DNA of 64,000 nucleotides from Vulcanimicrobiota bacterium (GTDB lineage Bacteria; Vulcanimicrobiota; Xenobia; Xenobiales; JADMJV01), in NCBI GenBank assembly GCA_023447635.1, contig JAEXNA010000034.1:1-64000 (forward strand). The letters are read 5' to 3'. A program made the position numbers and the translations under genes. Positions 8,120 to 17,148 of this stretch are shown one piece after another (within the stretch, counting starts at the first letter, position 1; each line of letters begins with the position of its first letter). Under the pieces are notes generated by a model. It saw nothing but the letters and a program-made list of their open reading frames with translations. It did not search any database and was not told the DNA's origin.

Positions 8120-8982
8120 CCACCGCCGCCAAACTTAGCTGGCAAGACCTTTTCCGCGAGCAGCGTCACGCGTTGCTGGGACAGCGGGCCAAAGAGAACC
8201 ACGGGGGGCAGGTGCACAGCCTGGCCGATGACGAGATTCTGCTGCTCGGCGGCGCCTCCGAGGCCGCTCGGCTGTCGGCCCGACCCAAAGCCGGCGAAGA
8301 CCGGCCCCCCCTGGCCGTGGCGCTGACCCCCCAGGGGAAGGGGCAAAGCCTGGAGGAGTTCCGCGCTCTGCTCGCAGAGACTCGGACCGCTCATCCCGGG
8401 GCGGAACTGGCCGGTTTCGGTCCGCTCGAAGCGCCCCTAAGCCAGCGCTACGAAGGACTTGACCGCGCGGTCGTTTCGGCTGGCAAAGCGGCCGATCGGT
8501 TTCTGCCGTCTGAGGAGCTGGCCTCCGCAGCGACTCTGTCTCTGCCAGTCACTGCCGTGCTGGTCTACTCGCCGGACGTCAGCGCGGAAGCTCTCGAGTC
8601 GGCGGTGACGGCCCTGCGAGCCCTGCCGAACCTGGTCGGCGTGGTTCCGCTACCGGCCGGCGCCGGCGACCGGATCCCTCTGCCCAACCTGACCACCGCC
8701 GGCTCGACCGACGCCATGGTGATCTCGGTGCTGCGCCTGCTCCTTCCCAGCGTCGTGCGGGTCCGTTCGTCCTGGGCTGCCCTGGGCTGGAAAGTGGCCC
8801 AGGTGGCGCTGGCCTACGGCGCCGACGAGATCGCCGGCTGGACCGCCGCCGAGACGTTGGCTTACAGCGGGCGGGTTCGCGCCGCCTCGCGGGTGGAAAG
8901 AAAAGAGCTGGACGAGGGGCTGGAAGAGTCGCGCCTGAGCGACCTCCGCTGGTCCGGTCCCACCGGAGGAGCCCAGCGATGA
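8116..8982 (+). CDS. Cysteine-free MqnC/MqnE-like protein, function unknown
   Basis: A 288-residue protein inside the menaquinone operon. Its C-terminal part (about 185-275) follows the end of MqnC and MqnE: a PLP/LPN segment, then RLLLPSVVRVRSSWAALGW, KVAQVALAYGADEIAG and a final helical R-rich part. In MqnE the same place reads IKAYWVMSG and AVKSQHFGANDFDGT. The N-terminal half lacks the CxxxCxxC radical-SAM motif, and the whole protein contains no Cys, so it cannot hold a 4Fe-4S cluster. It overlaps mqnP (ATGA) and mqnA (ATGA), so it is surely co-translated. A structural or substrate-handling partner of MqnC/MqnE is possible; no function is claimed. Confidence 0.8.
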   Translation: MTTAAKLSWQDLFREQRHALLGQRAKENHGGQVHSLADDEILLLGGASEAARLSARPKAGEDRPPLAVALTPQGKGQSLEEFRALLAETRTAHPGAELAGFGPLEAPLSQRYEGLDRAVVSAGKAADRFLPSEELASAATLSLPVTAVLVYSPDVSAEALESAVTALRALPNLVGVVPLPAGAGDRIPLPNLTTAGSTDAMVISVLRLLLPSVVRVRSSWAALGWKVAQVALAYGADEIAGWTAAETLAYSGRVRAASRVERKELDEGLEESRLSDLRWSGPTGGAQR

Positions 8983-9803
8983 GCGAGCCGCTTCGTTTCG
9001 GTGTGCTCTCCTACGTGAACTGCCTTCCTGTCACGCTGGCTCTAGAGACCGGTCGAGTGGGCGATCCGAGGTTGCGCATCAGCCACGGCTCCCCGGCCGA
9101 ACTCAACGCCATGATGGCGGCCGGCGACCTGGACGTCTCGTTGGTGTCGACCGCCGAGTTCCTCGACCGTCGTAGCCTGTACCAGCGCTTGCCTGATTTT
9201 TCGCTCTGGTGCGACGGCTGGGTCGAAAGCGTCACGCTTCACTCGCCGTTCGAGAAGGCCGACCTTGCGTCGATGTCCGAGCCGGTCTTCGCCTGCACTC
9301 CAGAAACGGCCACCTCGAGCGCCCTGCTGCACCTGTTGGCGCCGCAAGCGCGCCTGGTCACTTTCAGCAGCCTCGACGAGGCCGGCGCGGGTCTGGCCAA
9401 CGGAACCTATCAGGGCGTGCTCTTGATCGGAGACAAAGCGTTGCACCCGCCGGAATGGGCTGGGAACCTCAAGGCTCATGACCTGGGCGAGTGGTGGAAG
9501 GAGCAAACCGGCCTGCCTATGACCTTTGCCGTCTGGGTGGCTCGGGCTGACCTCGATGCGGACCGTCTGGAACTTGCCAACCGCGTCCTGGGCGCCTCCC
9601 GGGACTGGGGCATCCAGCTTCTCCCCGAACTGCTGGCCGAAGGGGAAAGCCGCTGTGGCGCGTCGCAAGAGCGGCTAAAGAACTACTACACCCGTCTGCA
9701 ATACAAGACAACTTCACGCTCCGCCGAGGGGCTGGTAGAGTTTGGCGGGCGATTGGCTCTTGATCGCCTCAAGCAACAACCGACCGCTCTGGCCGGTCGA
9801 TAA
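8979..9803 (+). CDS. mqnA: Chorismate dehydratase MqnA
   Basis: First enzyme of the futalosine pathway: dehydrates chorismate to 3-enolpyruvylbenzoate. The 274-residue protein has the MqnA fold of a periplasmic-binding-protein-like enzyme, with the diagnostic start FGVLSYVNCLPV, then LDVSLVSTAEFL, and VLLIGDKAL plus DLGEWWKEQTGLPMTFAVW near the end. No signal peptide, so cytosolic. The ATG overlaps the previous stop (ATGA). mqnC follows 13 bases downstream. Confidence 0.93.
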   Translation: MSEPLRFGVLSYVNCLPVTLALETGRVGDPRLRISHGSPAELNAMMAAGDLDVSLVSTAEFLDRRSLYQRLPDFSLWCDGWVESVTLHSPFEKADLASMSEPVFACTPETATSSALLHLLAPQARLVTFSSLDEAGAGLANGTYQGVLLIGDKALHPPEWAGNLKAHDLGEWWKEQTGLPMTFAVWVARADLDADRLELANRVLGASRDWGIQLLPELLAEGESRCGASQERLKNYYTRLQYKTTSRSAEGLVEFGGRLALDRLKQQPTALAGR

Positions 9804-9816
9804 GGACACGAACGAG

Positions 9817-10893
9817 ATGAGCACTAGCACCATCCGAGACCTCAGGGTCCAAACCTCGCGCCCGCGCCTCACCCTCGAGGAAGGCGTCGAACTGTTCGAC
9901 AAGGACCTGTTGGAACTTGGCGCGGCGGCCGATGAGATGCGCCGAGAGCTGCACCCCGAAGGCTATGTGACCTTCGTGCGGGATCGCATCATCAACTACA
10001 CCAACGTCTGTATCACCTACTGCAAATTTTGCGCCTTCTATCGCCCCCCGGGCCACGCGGAAAGCTATGTCCGGACCAAAGACGAGATCTTCAAGAAGGT
10101 CGAAGAGATGCTCGAGCGTGGCGGCACCACGCTGATGCTTCAGGGCGGGCATAATCCCGAACTCAAGATGGACTACTTCGAGGACCTCTTCTCTTCGATC
10201 AAGGCGCGTTTCCCCAGCGTCTATCTGCATTCGATGACCGCGACCGAAGTCGACCACCTGGCCGAGGTCTCCGGACTGGACCTGCACGAGTGTATGACTC
10301 GTCTGCACCAAGCCGGCCTGGATAGTCTGCCCGGCGGCGGGGCCGAGATGCTGGTCGAGGACATCCGCACGGCGGTGTCCCCGCTGAAGACCTCGGCCGA
10401 TCGCTGGTTCGAGGTCCACGAGGTGGGGCATCAGGTTGGCCTGGAATCGACCGCCACCATGGTGTTCGGTTTCGGTGAGACCAACCGGCAGCGCATCGAG
10501 CATCTGGAACGACTACGCGCTCTGCAAGACCGCACAGGCGGGTTTCGCTCCTTCATCCATTGGAGCCTCACACCGGGGAACACCGGTATGATGCGGACGA
10601 TCCCGCCGGGAGGCCAGGAGTACCTGCGCATCATGGCGATCGCTCGACTGTACCTGGATAACTTCAGCCACATCCACGCGGGTTGGGTGACCGAAGGCGC
10701 CAAGCTGGCCCAACTGGCGCTGGGTTACGGCGCCGACGACCTGGGCAGCGTGCTGATGGAGGAGCTGGTGATTTCGGCCACCGGTGTGGCTTACGCCTAC
10801 AACGCTGAGCAGATCGCCGCCATCATCAAGGCGGTTGGTCGGGTTCCGGCGGTACGCAACTCGAAGTACGAGATTCTCGAGGTCTTAGGCTAA
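9817..10893 (+). CDS. mqnC: Cyclic dehypoxanthinyl futalosine synthase MqnC (radical SAM)
   Basis: Radical-SAM enzyme that cyclises dehypoxanthine futalosine to the spiro precursor of the naphthoate ring. The cluster motif is CITYCKFCAFYR (Cys about residues 63, 67, 70), followed by LMLQGGHNPEL, LPGGGAEMLVEDIR and the MqnC-type C-terminus ALGYGADDLGSVLMEE. The 358-residue length is normal. ATG at 9817 is chosen because AAGGA lies just upstream and an upstream start would overlap mqnA. The last residues are followed after one base by the GTG of menG. Confidence 0.94.
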   Translation: MSTSTIRDLRVQTSRPRLTLEEGVELFDKDLLELGAAADEMRRELHPEGYVTFVRDRIINYTNVCITYCKFCAFYRPPGHAESYVRTKDEIFKKVEEMLERGGTTLMLQGGHNPELKMDYFEDLFSSIKARFPSVYLHSMTATEVDHLAEVSGLDLHECMTRLHQAGLDSLPGGGAEMLVEDIRTAVSPLKTSADRWFEVHEVGHQVGLESTATMVFGFGETNRQRIEHLERLRALQDRTGGFRSFIHWSLTPGNTGMMRTIPPGGQEYLRIMAIARLYLDNFSHIHAGWVTEGAKLAQLALGYGADDLGSVLMEELVISATGVAYAYNAEQIAAIIKAVGRVPAVRNSKYEILEVLG

Positions 10894-10894
10894 G

Positions 10895-11629
10895 GTGTCG
10901 ACCTCTTCCCCGCTAGTCACTCAGCAGCCCCAAGAGCGCTCGGACCTGGTTCGTCAGATGTTCGATCGCGTGTCGGGCCGCTACGACTTGAACAACGCCT
11001 TGCTCTCTTTTGGCCTGGACCGCTACTGGCTGTGGCGGGCCCGCCGTCTGCTGGACCTTCATCCCACCGCTAAGGTGATCGACCTGTGCTGCGGAACCGG
11101 CGCGGTCAGTCGAACCCTGGCCGCCGCCGTGCCTGAAGGCCGCGTGGTGGGCGTCGACTTTTCCGACGGCATGCTGGCGGCGGCGATGAAGCACGAGAGT
11201 CCCCCCGAAGATGGGGAGATCGAGTACCTGCGTTCAGATGTGCTTGATGTGCCGCTCCCAGACCATAGCTTTGATGCGGTGACCATCGCTTACGGCCCGC
11301 GCAACATCGTGGACCTGCCGGCGCTATGGAAGGAGATGCGTCGGCTGGTCAAGCCCGGCGGGCAGATCCTCAGCCTGGAACTGACGCGCCCGACCGGTAT
11401 CGTGGGTTTCTTCCACGAGATCTATCTGCGCTTTGTGGTGCCGATGGTGGGCGGGCTGGTCTCGGGCGACAAGGAAGCTTACGACTATCTCAGTCAAACC
11501 ATCGCGGGGTTCCTCGACCCTCAGGCGCTGGCGGCCTCGATGCGCGAGGGCGGATTAGAGCAGGTTCGAGTGATCCCGCTGAGCGGTGGGATCGTCACGA
11601 TCCATCACGCCCGGACCCCTCGCGCTTAG
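10895..11629 (+). CDS. menG: Demethylmenaquinone methyltransferase (MenG/UbiE)
   Basis: SAM-dependent C-methyltransferase for the last menaquinone step. The 244-residue protein contains FDRVSGRYDLNNALLSFG, the SAM site VIDLCCGTGAVS, and the family motif AYGPRNIVDLPALWKEM, all diagnostic for MenG/UbiE. GTG start two bases after the mqnC stop, so almost certainly the last gene of the operon. Its end overlaps the convergent Nudix gene by four bases. Confidence 0.93.
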   Translation: MSTSSPLVTQQPQERSDLVRQMFDRVSGRYDLNNALLSFGLDRYWLWRARRLLDLHPTAKVIDLCCGTGAVSRTLAAAVPEGRVVGVDFSDGMLAAAMKHESPPEDGEIEYLRSDVLDVPLPDHSFDAVTIAYGPRNIVDLPALWKEMRRLVKPGGQILSLELTRPTGIVGFFHEIYLRFVVPMVGGLVSGDKEAYDYLSQTIAGFLDPQALAASMREGGLEQVRVIPLSGGIVTIHHARTPRA

Positions 11630-12222
11630 ACCAGGCGTCCTTCGGCATCGCGAGGTAGCGCCCGTAGCTTGCGGATCATACGCAGAACGCTCTCTTCATC
11701 GGTCCGCTCTTCGACCTGAGCCAGGGTTAGCCAGGCGACCTGAAGCTCTTCCGTTTCCGGGGTGAGCTGATCGTCGGGCGAAGCGATCAGCAGGTAACGC
11801 AGGTCGTAATGGAAGTGGTCCGGTTCGTGCTTGCGGGCGGGGATCGGGTGGATGTCCAGATCCAGTGGCACGCGTTCCAGCCCACCCAGGCGGTAGGGGA
11901 GCAGTTGTTCCAGGCCCAGTCCGGTCTCTTCGTTCGCTTCGCGAGTGGCGACATCGAGAAGATCGGGGTCTCCGTCGGCGTGTCCGCCCGGCTGAAGCCA
12001 CCGCTTGAGGTACGGGTGAAAAAGTAGCAGCACATTTTCCCCTCTGGGGCACGATATCAAGGCCGACCCGGTACAGTGCCCGGCCAGATGCTCCCTGAGG
12101 CAGCAGTCGGGGGTCGACAGTACAAACTCGCGATAACGGGCCAGCGGTGCGGCGTCGTCCCCAGGCCAGGCCAGGGCGTAACGTTGAAGATCGGCTAGCA
12201 GTAAGTCGCGCGGATCGCTCAT
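11626..12222 (-). CDS. Nudix hydrolase
   Basis: A 198-residue cytosolic hydrolase of nucleoside diphosphate-linked compounds. The Nudix box reads GHADGDPDLLDVATREANEE (residues about 78-97) continuing TGL; the metal-binding REANEE core is intact, while the first Glu of the consensus is Pro here. Substrate is not predictable. Its ATG overlaps the stop of the ABC ATPase gene (ATGA), so panE, the ABC ATPase and this gene form one operon. Such fairly divergent members often act on NAD-like or sugar-nucleotide substrates, but that is only family knowledge. Confidence 0.88.
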   Translation of the reverse strand: MSDPRDLLLADLQRYALAWPGDDAAPLARYREFVLSTPDCCLREHLAGHCTGSALISCPRGENVLLLFHPYLKRWLQPGGHADGDPDLLDVATREANEETGLGLEQLLPYRLGGLERVPLDLDIHPIPARKHEPDHFHYDLRYLLIASPDDQLTPETEELQVAWLTLAQVEERTDEESVLRMIRKLRALPRDAEGRLV

Positions 12223-13313
12223 ATCGATTGTCCTCCAGCGCTGGTGATGCGCAGATAAAGTTCTTCCAGGCCCAGGGCCTCTTCGGCGAATTCGACCAGG
12301 CGAAACTTGTTCTCGAAGAGGCGCTGATGAATCTCTTCCACCACCTCGTCGCCGCCTCGAAAAGTCACGTAAAGCTCTTCGCCCGAGTACACGACTTCGG
12401 CGACCTCGCGCTGCTCTTTCAAGAATTTTCGCAGACGCTCGGTCTCCTCGGCGTCGCGCAGGCGTAGCTTCCAGCGTCGCGAGTCGCGCAGACGAGAGAG
12501 CAGCGACGAGGTGGTCCCAAAGGCCAGCAGGCGGCCTTCGTCGATCACCGCGATCTTGGTCGAGAGATCGGCGAGATCTTCGAGCACGTGAGAAGAGACT
12601 ATGATCGCTTTGCCGCGCTTCTGCAGGCTTCGCAGAATGTCTCGGAGTTCGACGCGGGCTCGCGGGTCGAGTCCGGCGGCCGGTTCATCCAGCAGCAAGA
12701 CCGGCGGGTCGTGCATCAGCAGGCGGGCCAGAGCCAGACGCTGCTTTTGGCCGCGGGAGAGCCCGTCGACAGGGCTGTCCCGAAGTTCGAGGAGTCCCGT
12801 CGTGGTTAGCGCTTCCTTGATGGCAAAGTCGCGGAGGTCGGATTTGACCTGGTAGGCTCGGGCAAAGAACTCCAGGTACTCCCGCACGTCGAGATCGTCG
12901 TAGGTGCCGATAAAGTCAGGCATGTAGCCGATCTTCTTGCGCACCTCGCTCACGTCGCCCAGGTCGTGGCCGGCGATCTTGGCGCTGCCGGAATCCGACT
13001 TCAAGATGGTGGCGAGAAGGCGCAGGGAGGTTGTCTTGCCCGCCCCGTTGGGGCCCAGAAAGCCCAGGATGTCGCCTGGAAAAAGGGCGAAAGAGAGGCC
13101 TTCGAGGGCGATCTTGTCCCCGTAAACTTTGCGTAGGGCGTGGACCTCGAGAAGCGGTTCTGCCCCCCCGGTCCCAACCACATCGTCCTCGGGTCGGGGA
13201 CGAGGTGCGCTCATGGGGACCAGGTCGTCTTCCGGCCGGGGCGTGCGCAATGGCGCCATCACGCTTTCGAAGGCGGCGGCAGAATCGTCCTCGGTGGACT
13301 TCGGCTCGCTCAC
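12219..13313 (-). CDS. ABC transporter ATP-binding protein (no permease nearby)
   Basis: A 364-residue ATPase. Walker A is GPNGAGKTTS (about residues 90-99), the signature is LSRGQKQRLALARLL, Walker B is VLLLDEPAAGLD, and the switch His is in IIVSSHVLEDL. The fold is that of drug or gliding-type exporters (CcmA/NatA family). An extra acidic, Pro-rich stretch of about 50 residues precedes the domain and repeats RPEDD twice. About 60 C-terminal residues follow the ATPase core. GTG start overlaps the panE stop (GTGA). No permease gene is within the window, so its partner must be encoded elsewhere. Confidence 0.9.
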   Translation of the reverse strand: MSEPKSTEDDSAAAFESVMAPLRTPRPEDDLVPMSAPRPRPEDDVVGTGGAEPLLEVHALRKVYGDKIALEGLSFALFPGDILGFLGPNGAGKTTSLRLLATILKSDSGSAKIAGHDLGDVSEVRKKIGYMPDFIGTYDDLDVREYLEFFARAYQVKSDLRDFAIKEALTTTGLLELRDSPVDGLSRGQKQRLALARLLMHDPPVLLLDEPAAGLDPRARVELRDILRSLQKRGKAIIVSSHVLEDLADLSTKIAVIDEGRLLAFGTTSSLLSRLRDSRRWKLRLRDAEETERLRKFLKEQREVAEVVYSGEELYVTFRGGDEVVEEIHQRLFENKFRLVEFAEEALGLEELYLRITSAGGQSI

Positions 13314-14344
13314 CTATCGGACCGTGCCGGCTCCAGAATGTCAGCGAGCCGCTCTGGCTTGGCTTTGAGCCGTTCCCAGTAGGCTGGTTCTCGCCGGCAG
13401 CGCTCGAAGCATTCCATCAGGAGGGTCTGGTAAGGAGTGGGGACCCCGAGTCGAGCCCCCTCGCTGACCACGGCGCCGTTCATCTGATAGATCTCGGAAG
13501 GGCGCTCGGGGAAGGCGATGTCTTCGAACAGAGAGGGAAGTTTGTCGCCCCGGGCACCGCTCATTTTTTTTCCGACGATCGGCGCCATGAGGGAGACAGG
13601 GAGCTTCTCTATCAGGTTACAGAAAAGCGGAATGGGGAAACCGGGAAGTTCAATCCGACGTAGACCCATGGCTTTCCCCACCTGCATCGCTTCCCGCAGC
13701 AAGAGCAGTTCCAGGCGCATCAGCTTGGGCCGAGTGCTGAACTCTTTGGGGCTAAGGCCGGTCACGGCGCCGGTAGCGTTCCCCATGACGTTGAGGAGAA
13801 GTTTGGACCACTTCTGGTCCTTACCGCGCTGCGGCTGCACCAGAGGAATAGGAACTCGTCTCAGTTCGATCGGCGAGGTGGTGGCGGTGCCGTTATGTTC
13901 CCAGGGGGCGATAGCCAGCCCGCCTTTGTCGGAGGGGCTAAGATCGCCGGGCCCTTCTACCCCAACGGCGCGCGTGGTGGTGAGGGTCCAGAGTTTGTGC
14001 TGGGGAAACAGCTCGAGATAGTCGTCCTCGGTGCCCCAACCGTTTTGGAAGCTAACGATGTCTTCGAATTGCGGACGAGCTGCAGCCAACTCTTCGAGAG
14101 CCTGCCGTACGGCGTAGGTTTTGACCGTGCAGATGACAGTGCTGAACCTTTTGCCCGTGAGTTCGTCAGGCTGCGTCGAAAAAGCGACCGGAATGGGGGA
14201 GCCTCCGTTTAAGGAGACTCCCCCCCGTTCGGCGAGCGCCTCGGCCACCCGGGGACGTCCGTGCAGCTGCACGTCGTTTCCCCCGGACGAAAGGAGCGCC
14301 CCCAGCCACTGGCCGATGGCGCCCGCGCCGTAGATCAGAATCAA
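13310..14344 (-). CDS. panE: 2-dehydropantoate 2-reductase (PanE/ApbA)
   Basis: NADPH-dependent reduction of ketopantoate to pantoate in CoA synthesis. The 344-residue protein opens with the Rossmann motif IYGAGAIGQWLG, has VKTYAVRQAL with the catalytic Lys region, FQNGWGTEDDYLE, and a C-terminal helical domain with KLLLNVMGNATGAVTG. TTG start at 14344. It is longer than E. coli PanE by about 40 residues. Other ketopantoate-reductase-like enzymes share this fold, so the substrate is likely but not proven. Eleven bases downstream of efp on the same strand. Confidence 0.85.
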   Translation of the reverse strand: MILIYGAGAIGQWLGALLSSGGNDVQLHGRPRVAEALAERGGVSLNGGSPIPVAFSTQPDELTGKRFSTVICTVKTYAVRQALEELAAARPQFEDIVSFQNGWGTEDDYLELFPQHKLWTLTTTRAVGVEGPGDLSPSDKGGLAIAPWEHNGTATTSPIELRRVPIPLVQPQRGKDQKWSKLLLNVMGNATGAVTGLSPKEFSTRPKLMRLELLLLREAMQVGKAMGLRRIELPGFPIPLFCNLIEKLPVSLMAPIVGKKMSGARGDKLPSLFEDIAFPERPSEIYQMNGAVVSEGARLGVPTPYQTLLMECFERCRREPAYWERLKAKPERLADILEPARSDR

Positions 14345-14355
14345 CGGTTCCGGCC

Positions 14356-14913
14356 CTAGACCCTGCGCAGGTACTCACCCGAGCGGGTATCGATCTGCAG
14401 GACGTCGCCTTCTTCAATGAAGAGAGGAACCGAAACGACCGCGCCGGTTTCCAGGGTGGCCGGTTTGGAACCGCCCTGAGCGGTATCGCCGCGAATACCA
14501 GGATCGGTTTCGGTGACTTTGAGTTCGACGAAGTTGGGCATCTCGACACCCAGGATGCTGTCACCGTGGAAGGTGATGGAGACTTCCATCGAGTCCTTGA
14601 GCCACTTCAGGCCGTCGCCCATGGCAGTTTCGGGAACGGTGACCTGCTCGTACGAGGAGTTGTTCATGAAGACGAAGTCTTCGCCTTCTTTGTACAGATA
14701 CTGGTAAGGTTTGCGCTCGACGATGGCTCGCATCACCTTCTCACCGCCGCGGAAGGTACGCTCGATGGTCGACTCCTTACGCAGGTTTTTGATTTTGGTG
14801 CGCACGAAGGCGGCGCCTTTACCGGGTTTGACGTGCTGGAAATCGATGACCTGCCAGAGGTCGCCTTCGATTTCGATGGTCATTCCGGTTTTGAAGTCGT
14901 TGACGGATATCAT
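14356..14913 (-). CDS. efp: Translation elongation factor P
   Basis: EF-P rescues ribosomes stalled at polyproline stretches. The 185-residue length and three beta-barrel domains are typical. The modification loop reads VKPGKGAAFVRTK (residues about 28-40) with Lys at the tip, and the C-terminal domain has VSVPLFIEEGDVLQIDTRSG followed by EYLRRV. Lys at the loop tip could be left unmodified or carry a group added by an enzyme not in this window. ATG start; panE follows in the same direction. Confidence 0.96.
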   Translation of the reverse strand: MISVNDFKTGMTIEIEGDLWQVIDFQHVKPGKGAAFVRTKIKNLRKESTIERTFRGGEKVMRAIVERKPYQYLYKEGEDFVFMNNSSYEQVTVPETAMGDGLKWLKDSMEVSITFHGDSILGVEMPNFVELKVTETDPGIRGDTAQGGSKPATLETGAVVSVPLFIEEGDVLQIDTRSGEYLRRV

Positions 14914-14934
14914 GGTTACTAAAGGGGGGCCTTT

Positions 14935-15912
14935 CTATTTCTTTTCGGCGACAGCGCCGCTGGTAAATTTCGGAGTGACTTTCACTTCGAAGGTCCCGCG
15001 AGGCATGGCCGACGCGGCGCGGTGGCGATAAGTTTCAGTGATCTCCCAACGGCCGTCGACGGCAATAGGGGGGTTGTAGAGGGTCTTGCTGACCCAGACT
15101 CGGCCATCGGGACCGGTCGCGTTGAAGGCGGCAGAGATCCCTTCAGCGGGAGCAAATCCTTGATTTTGGATGACCGCGCGGAAGACGACTTCACCCGTAT
15201 AGTAGTTGGGGCTGGCTTCGCTACTGAGAACGACCAGGTTGGCCTTCGGCGGCTCCTTGGGTTCTTCGGCACCAGCGGCCGCTGGGGCGGCTTCGGCAGG
15301 GGCCGCTTCGGCGGGCTTGGCGGCTACCGCAGCGGCATCGCCTTCGGCAGCTTCGACTTCCTCAGCGGCTTCCTCCGTCTCGCCTTCCGCCTTGGCGCGA
15401 GCTTCGGAGTAGGCTTTCTCCTTGGCCTGACGAGCTTCGCGGGTCGCCTTGATGGCGTCTTTCGAGGCCTGCTGCGCGGCCGCGACATCTTTTTCCGCCG
15501 CGCTGTCGGTGGCGTTGTAGTCGCGGGACTTGACGACGTCGATGATGCCGGTGTCAGGGTTGGCGATCACGGTGTAGCCTACGAAAGTGGCCAGCGCTTT
15601 GGCCGGGACGTAGAGCTTACCGCCACGCATCATTCCCGCCAGGTCGAGCGTCTTGTCGCCGTGTTTGACGGTGACGGTTTCGCTGTCGAAAGCGGTCTCG
15701 GGGGACTCTCCCGAGCCCAGGTTGACGACGCTGCCGCTATCGGCCCAGGCGACGTCGAGCGCCTTCAGAAAGCTACCGGCCGGCACATAGGTGGTGCCGG
15801 ATACAAAATAGGCGTCGCCAAAGGCGCGGTTGCGAACGTACAGCTCCTCGGCGGAGAGGGGGGCGGCCATCGCCGCCGCCACGGCCAGTCCGTAAAGATA
15901 TTTCTTCATCAT
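14935..15912 (-). CDS. Exported stalk-domain protein with Ala/Glu-rich linker
   Basis: About 325 residues with a clear signal peptide (MMKKYLYGLAVAAAMAAPLS, then AEE). Residues 25-130 carry two copies of a YVPA motif (TTYVPAGSFLKAL and KLYVPAKALATFVGY), typical of copper-amine-oxidase-N/stalk domains that form small beta hairpins. Residues 135-215 are a charged, Ala/Glu-rich, probably helical segment with KPAEAAPAEAAPAAAG. The C-terminal 100 residues look like an Ig-like domain. GGAGG precedes two adjacent ATGs at 15912 and 15909. Probably periplasmic or surface-bound; function unknown. Confidence 0.82.
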   Translation of the reverse strand: MMKKYLYGLAVAAAMAAPLSAEELYVRNRAFGDAYFVSGTTYVPAGSFLKALDVAWADSGSVVNLGSGESPETAFDSETVTVKHGDKTLDLAGMMRGGKLYVPAKALATFVGYTVIANPDTGIIDVVKSRDYNATDSAAEKDVAAAQQASKDAIKATREARQAKEKAYSEARAKAEGETEEAAEEVEAAEGDAAAVAAKPAEAAPAEAAPAAAGAEEPKEPPKANLVVLSSEASPNYYTGEVVFRAVIQNQGFAPAEGISAAFNATGPDGRVWVSKTLYNPPIAVDGRWEITETYRHRAASAMPRGTFEVKVTPKFTSGAVAEKK

Positions 15913-16106
15913 TGTCCTCCGCAAGCTAGGAGCCCCCTCGATTTGGTGAACTCCGACCAAGAATGTTCTGGCTAGTATCCGACGGGCGAGTACCCGCGAC
16001 CATCGGATGGCTAGGTCACCGGCTGTTCTCGTCCCTCCCGGGGACTTCCTGCGCGCGGGCCTGGTAGGCATGGCGCCGCCACTCAAGGGAACCAGGCGGA
16101 AACGAC

Positions 16107-16147
16107 AACAGCCCACCGCCACTCCGGGAGAGAGGCGATGGGCCGTT
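16107..16147 (-). terminator. Hairpin after the lipase-like gene
   Basis: On the minus strand, AACGGCCCATCGCC (16147-16134) pairs with GGCGGTGGGCTGTT (16120-16107), with two G-U pairs in a 14-bp stem. It lies just after the stop of the lipase-like gene. No long T run follows, so it may terminate weakly. Confidence 0.6.
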
Positions 16148-16161
16148 GCGGGGCGTGTTCT

Positions 16162-17148
16162 TTAGAAGCCCATGAAGGTCAGGATAGCAGCGACCGCTTC
16201 GGGAGCTTCGGCGATAGTCGAGTGGTCGTAGGGCAGCACTTCCGAGTTGATGGCGCCGATCACCGGGGCGTTGGCGCTGTCGATGTTGACCACGCCGTCG
16301 TCAGCGAAGACGCCCAGCACTCGATTGAGGGCCTCGTAGTCGTCGCCACGGTCGTTACCGGCGAGCGTCAGGTAGGGGAACTGCGGGTGACGGTTGGCGG
16401 CCTCGAAGTTCTGGGTCTGGAGGAAAGGGCTACCGAGGCGCAGGTCCGTGAAGCCTTCTTCGTCGCCGGTCACATTGACCAGCGAGCCGTCGACGTTGCG
16501 GAACTCCAGGCGTCCGTTGAGGATCAGGTCGCCCAGGGCTTCACCGATCACGTCGCCGCGGTCTTGAATCTCGTCGGCGACTTCGCTTCCGGTGTGGGGC
16601 CCGGCGATCAGAACGGCCCGGCTTCCCTCAGCCACGTCAAGAGGAACTTCGTTCTCCAGGGCCACGCGAGCGACCAGGGCGCCCATGCTGTGTCCGGCGA
16701 TCCGCCAGTCGGTGTTCGGCGACTCTTCGGTCAAGGCCGTCAGGGCCTCGAAGAAGTAGCCGCCGTTCTTGGCGATGCTATCGAGGCTGTCGTATTCGAA
16801 TCCGAAGACAGCACTCGAACCCGAGGCGACCAGTCCGTCCGCCACGTTGTCGAAGCGTCCGCTGCGGATGTCGGAACCGAGTCCGTGCAGGATGATACTG
16901 GGACGGTCTCCGATGATGGGGAACTCGTCGATAACGGCCCCGCGGGAGATGATCGGTACCCAGACTCCCTCCTGATAGGAGTAGAGGTTGTAGGTGCTCC
17001 AGTTGACGTGAGCGACCCGTCCGCCCGCAGGGGCTTCGGAATAGGCCGGATTGTCATTGCTGTTGGCGCTATCGCCACAGCCGCTGATCAGAAATAGGCA
17101 AAGCAAAGCGAGCAGTTGGCTCGTCAGGGAAGAGCGTGTCAGTTTCAA
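16162..17148 (-). CDS. Alpha/beta hydrolase lipoprotein (lipase/esterase-like)
   Basis: A 328-residue exported hydrolase. The N-terminus has a lipoprotein signal ending LISGC (Cys about residue 24). The hydrolase core shows IILHGLGSD as the oxyanion region, the nucleophile elbow GHSMGALVA (Ser about residue 150), ADDGVVN with a probable acidic residue, and YDHSTI with the likely catalytic His. The linker after the lipobox is rich in Ser/Asn. TTG start with AAGG eight bases upstream. Substrate unknown. It is monocistronic with a hairpin downstream. Confidence 0.85.
   Translation of the reverse strand: MKLTRSSLTSQLLALLCLFLISGCGDSANSNDNPAYSEAPAGGRVAHVNWSTYNLYSYQEGVWVPIISRGAVIDEFPIIGDRPSIILHGLGSDIRSGRFDNVADGLVASGSSAVFGFEYDSLDSIAKNGGYFFEALTALTEESPNTDWRIAGHSMGALVARVALENEVPLDVAEGSRAVLIAGPHTGSEVADEIQDRGDVIGEALGDLILNGRLEFRNVDGSLVNVTGDEEGFTDLRLGSPFLQTQNFEAANRHPQFPYLTLAGNDRGDDYEALNRVLGVFADDGVVNIDSANAPVIGAINSEVLPYDHSTIAEAPEAVAAILTFMGF

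Noticed and set aside
16138..17097. 319-residue frame opposite the lipase-like gene
   Set aside because: The minus-strand gene has lipobox and catalytic motifs; the opposite frame has none.
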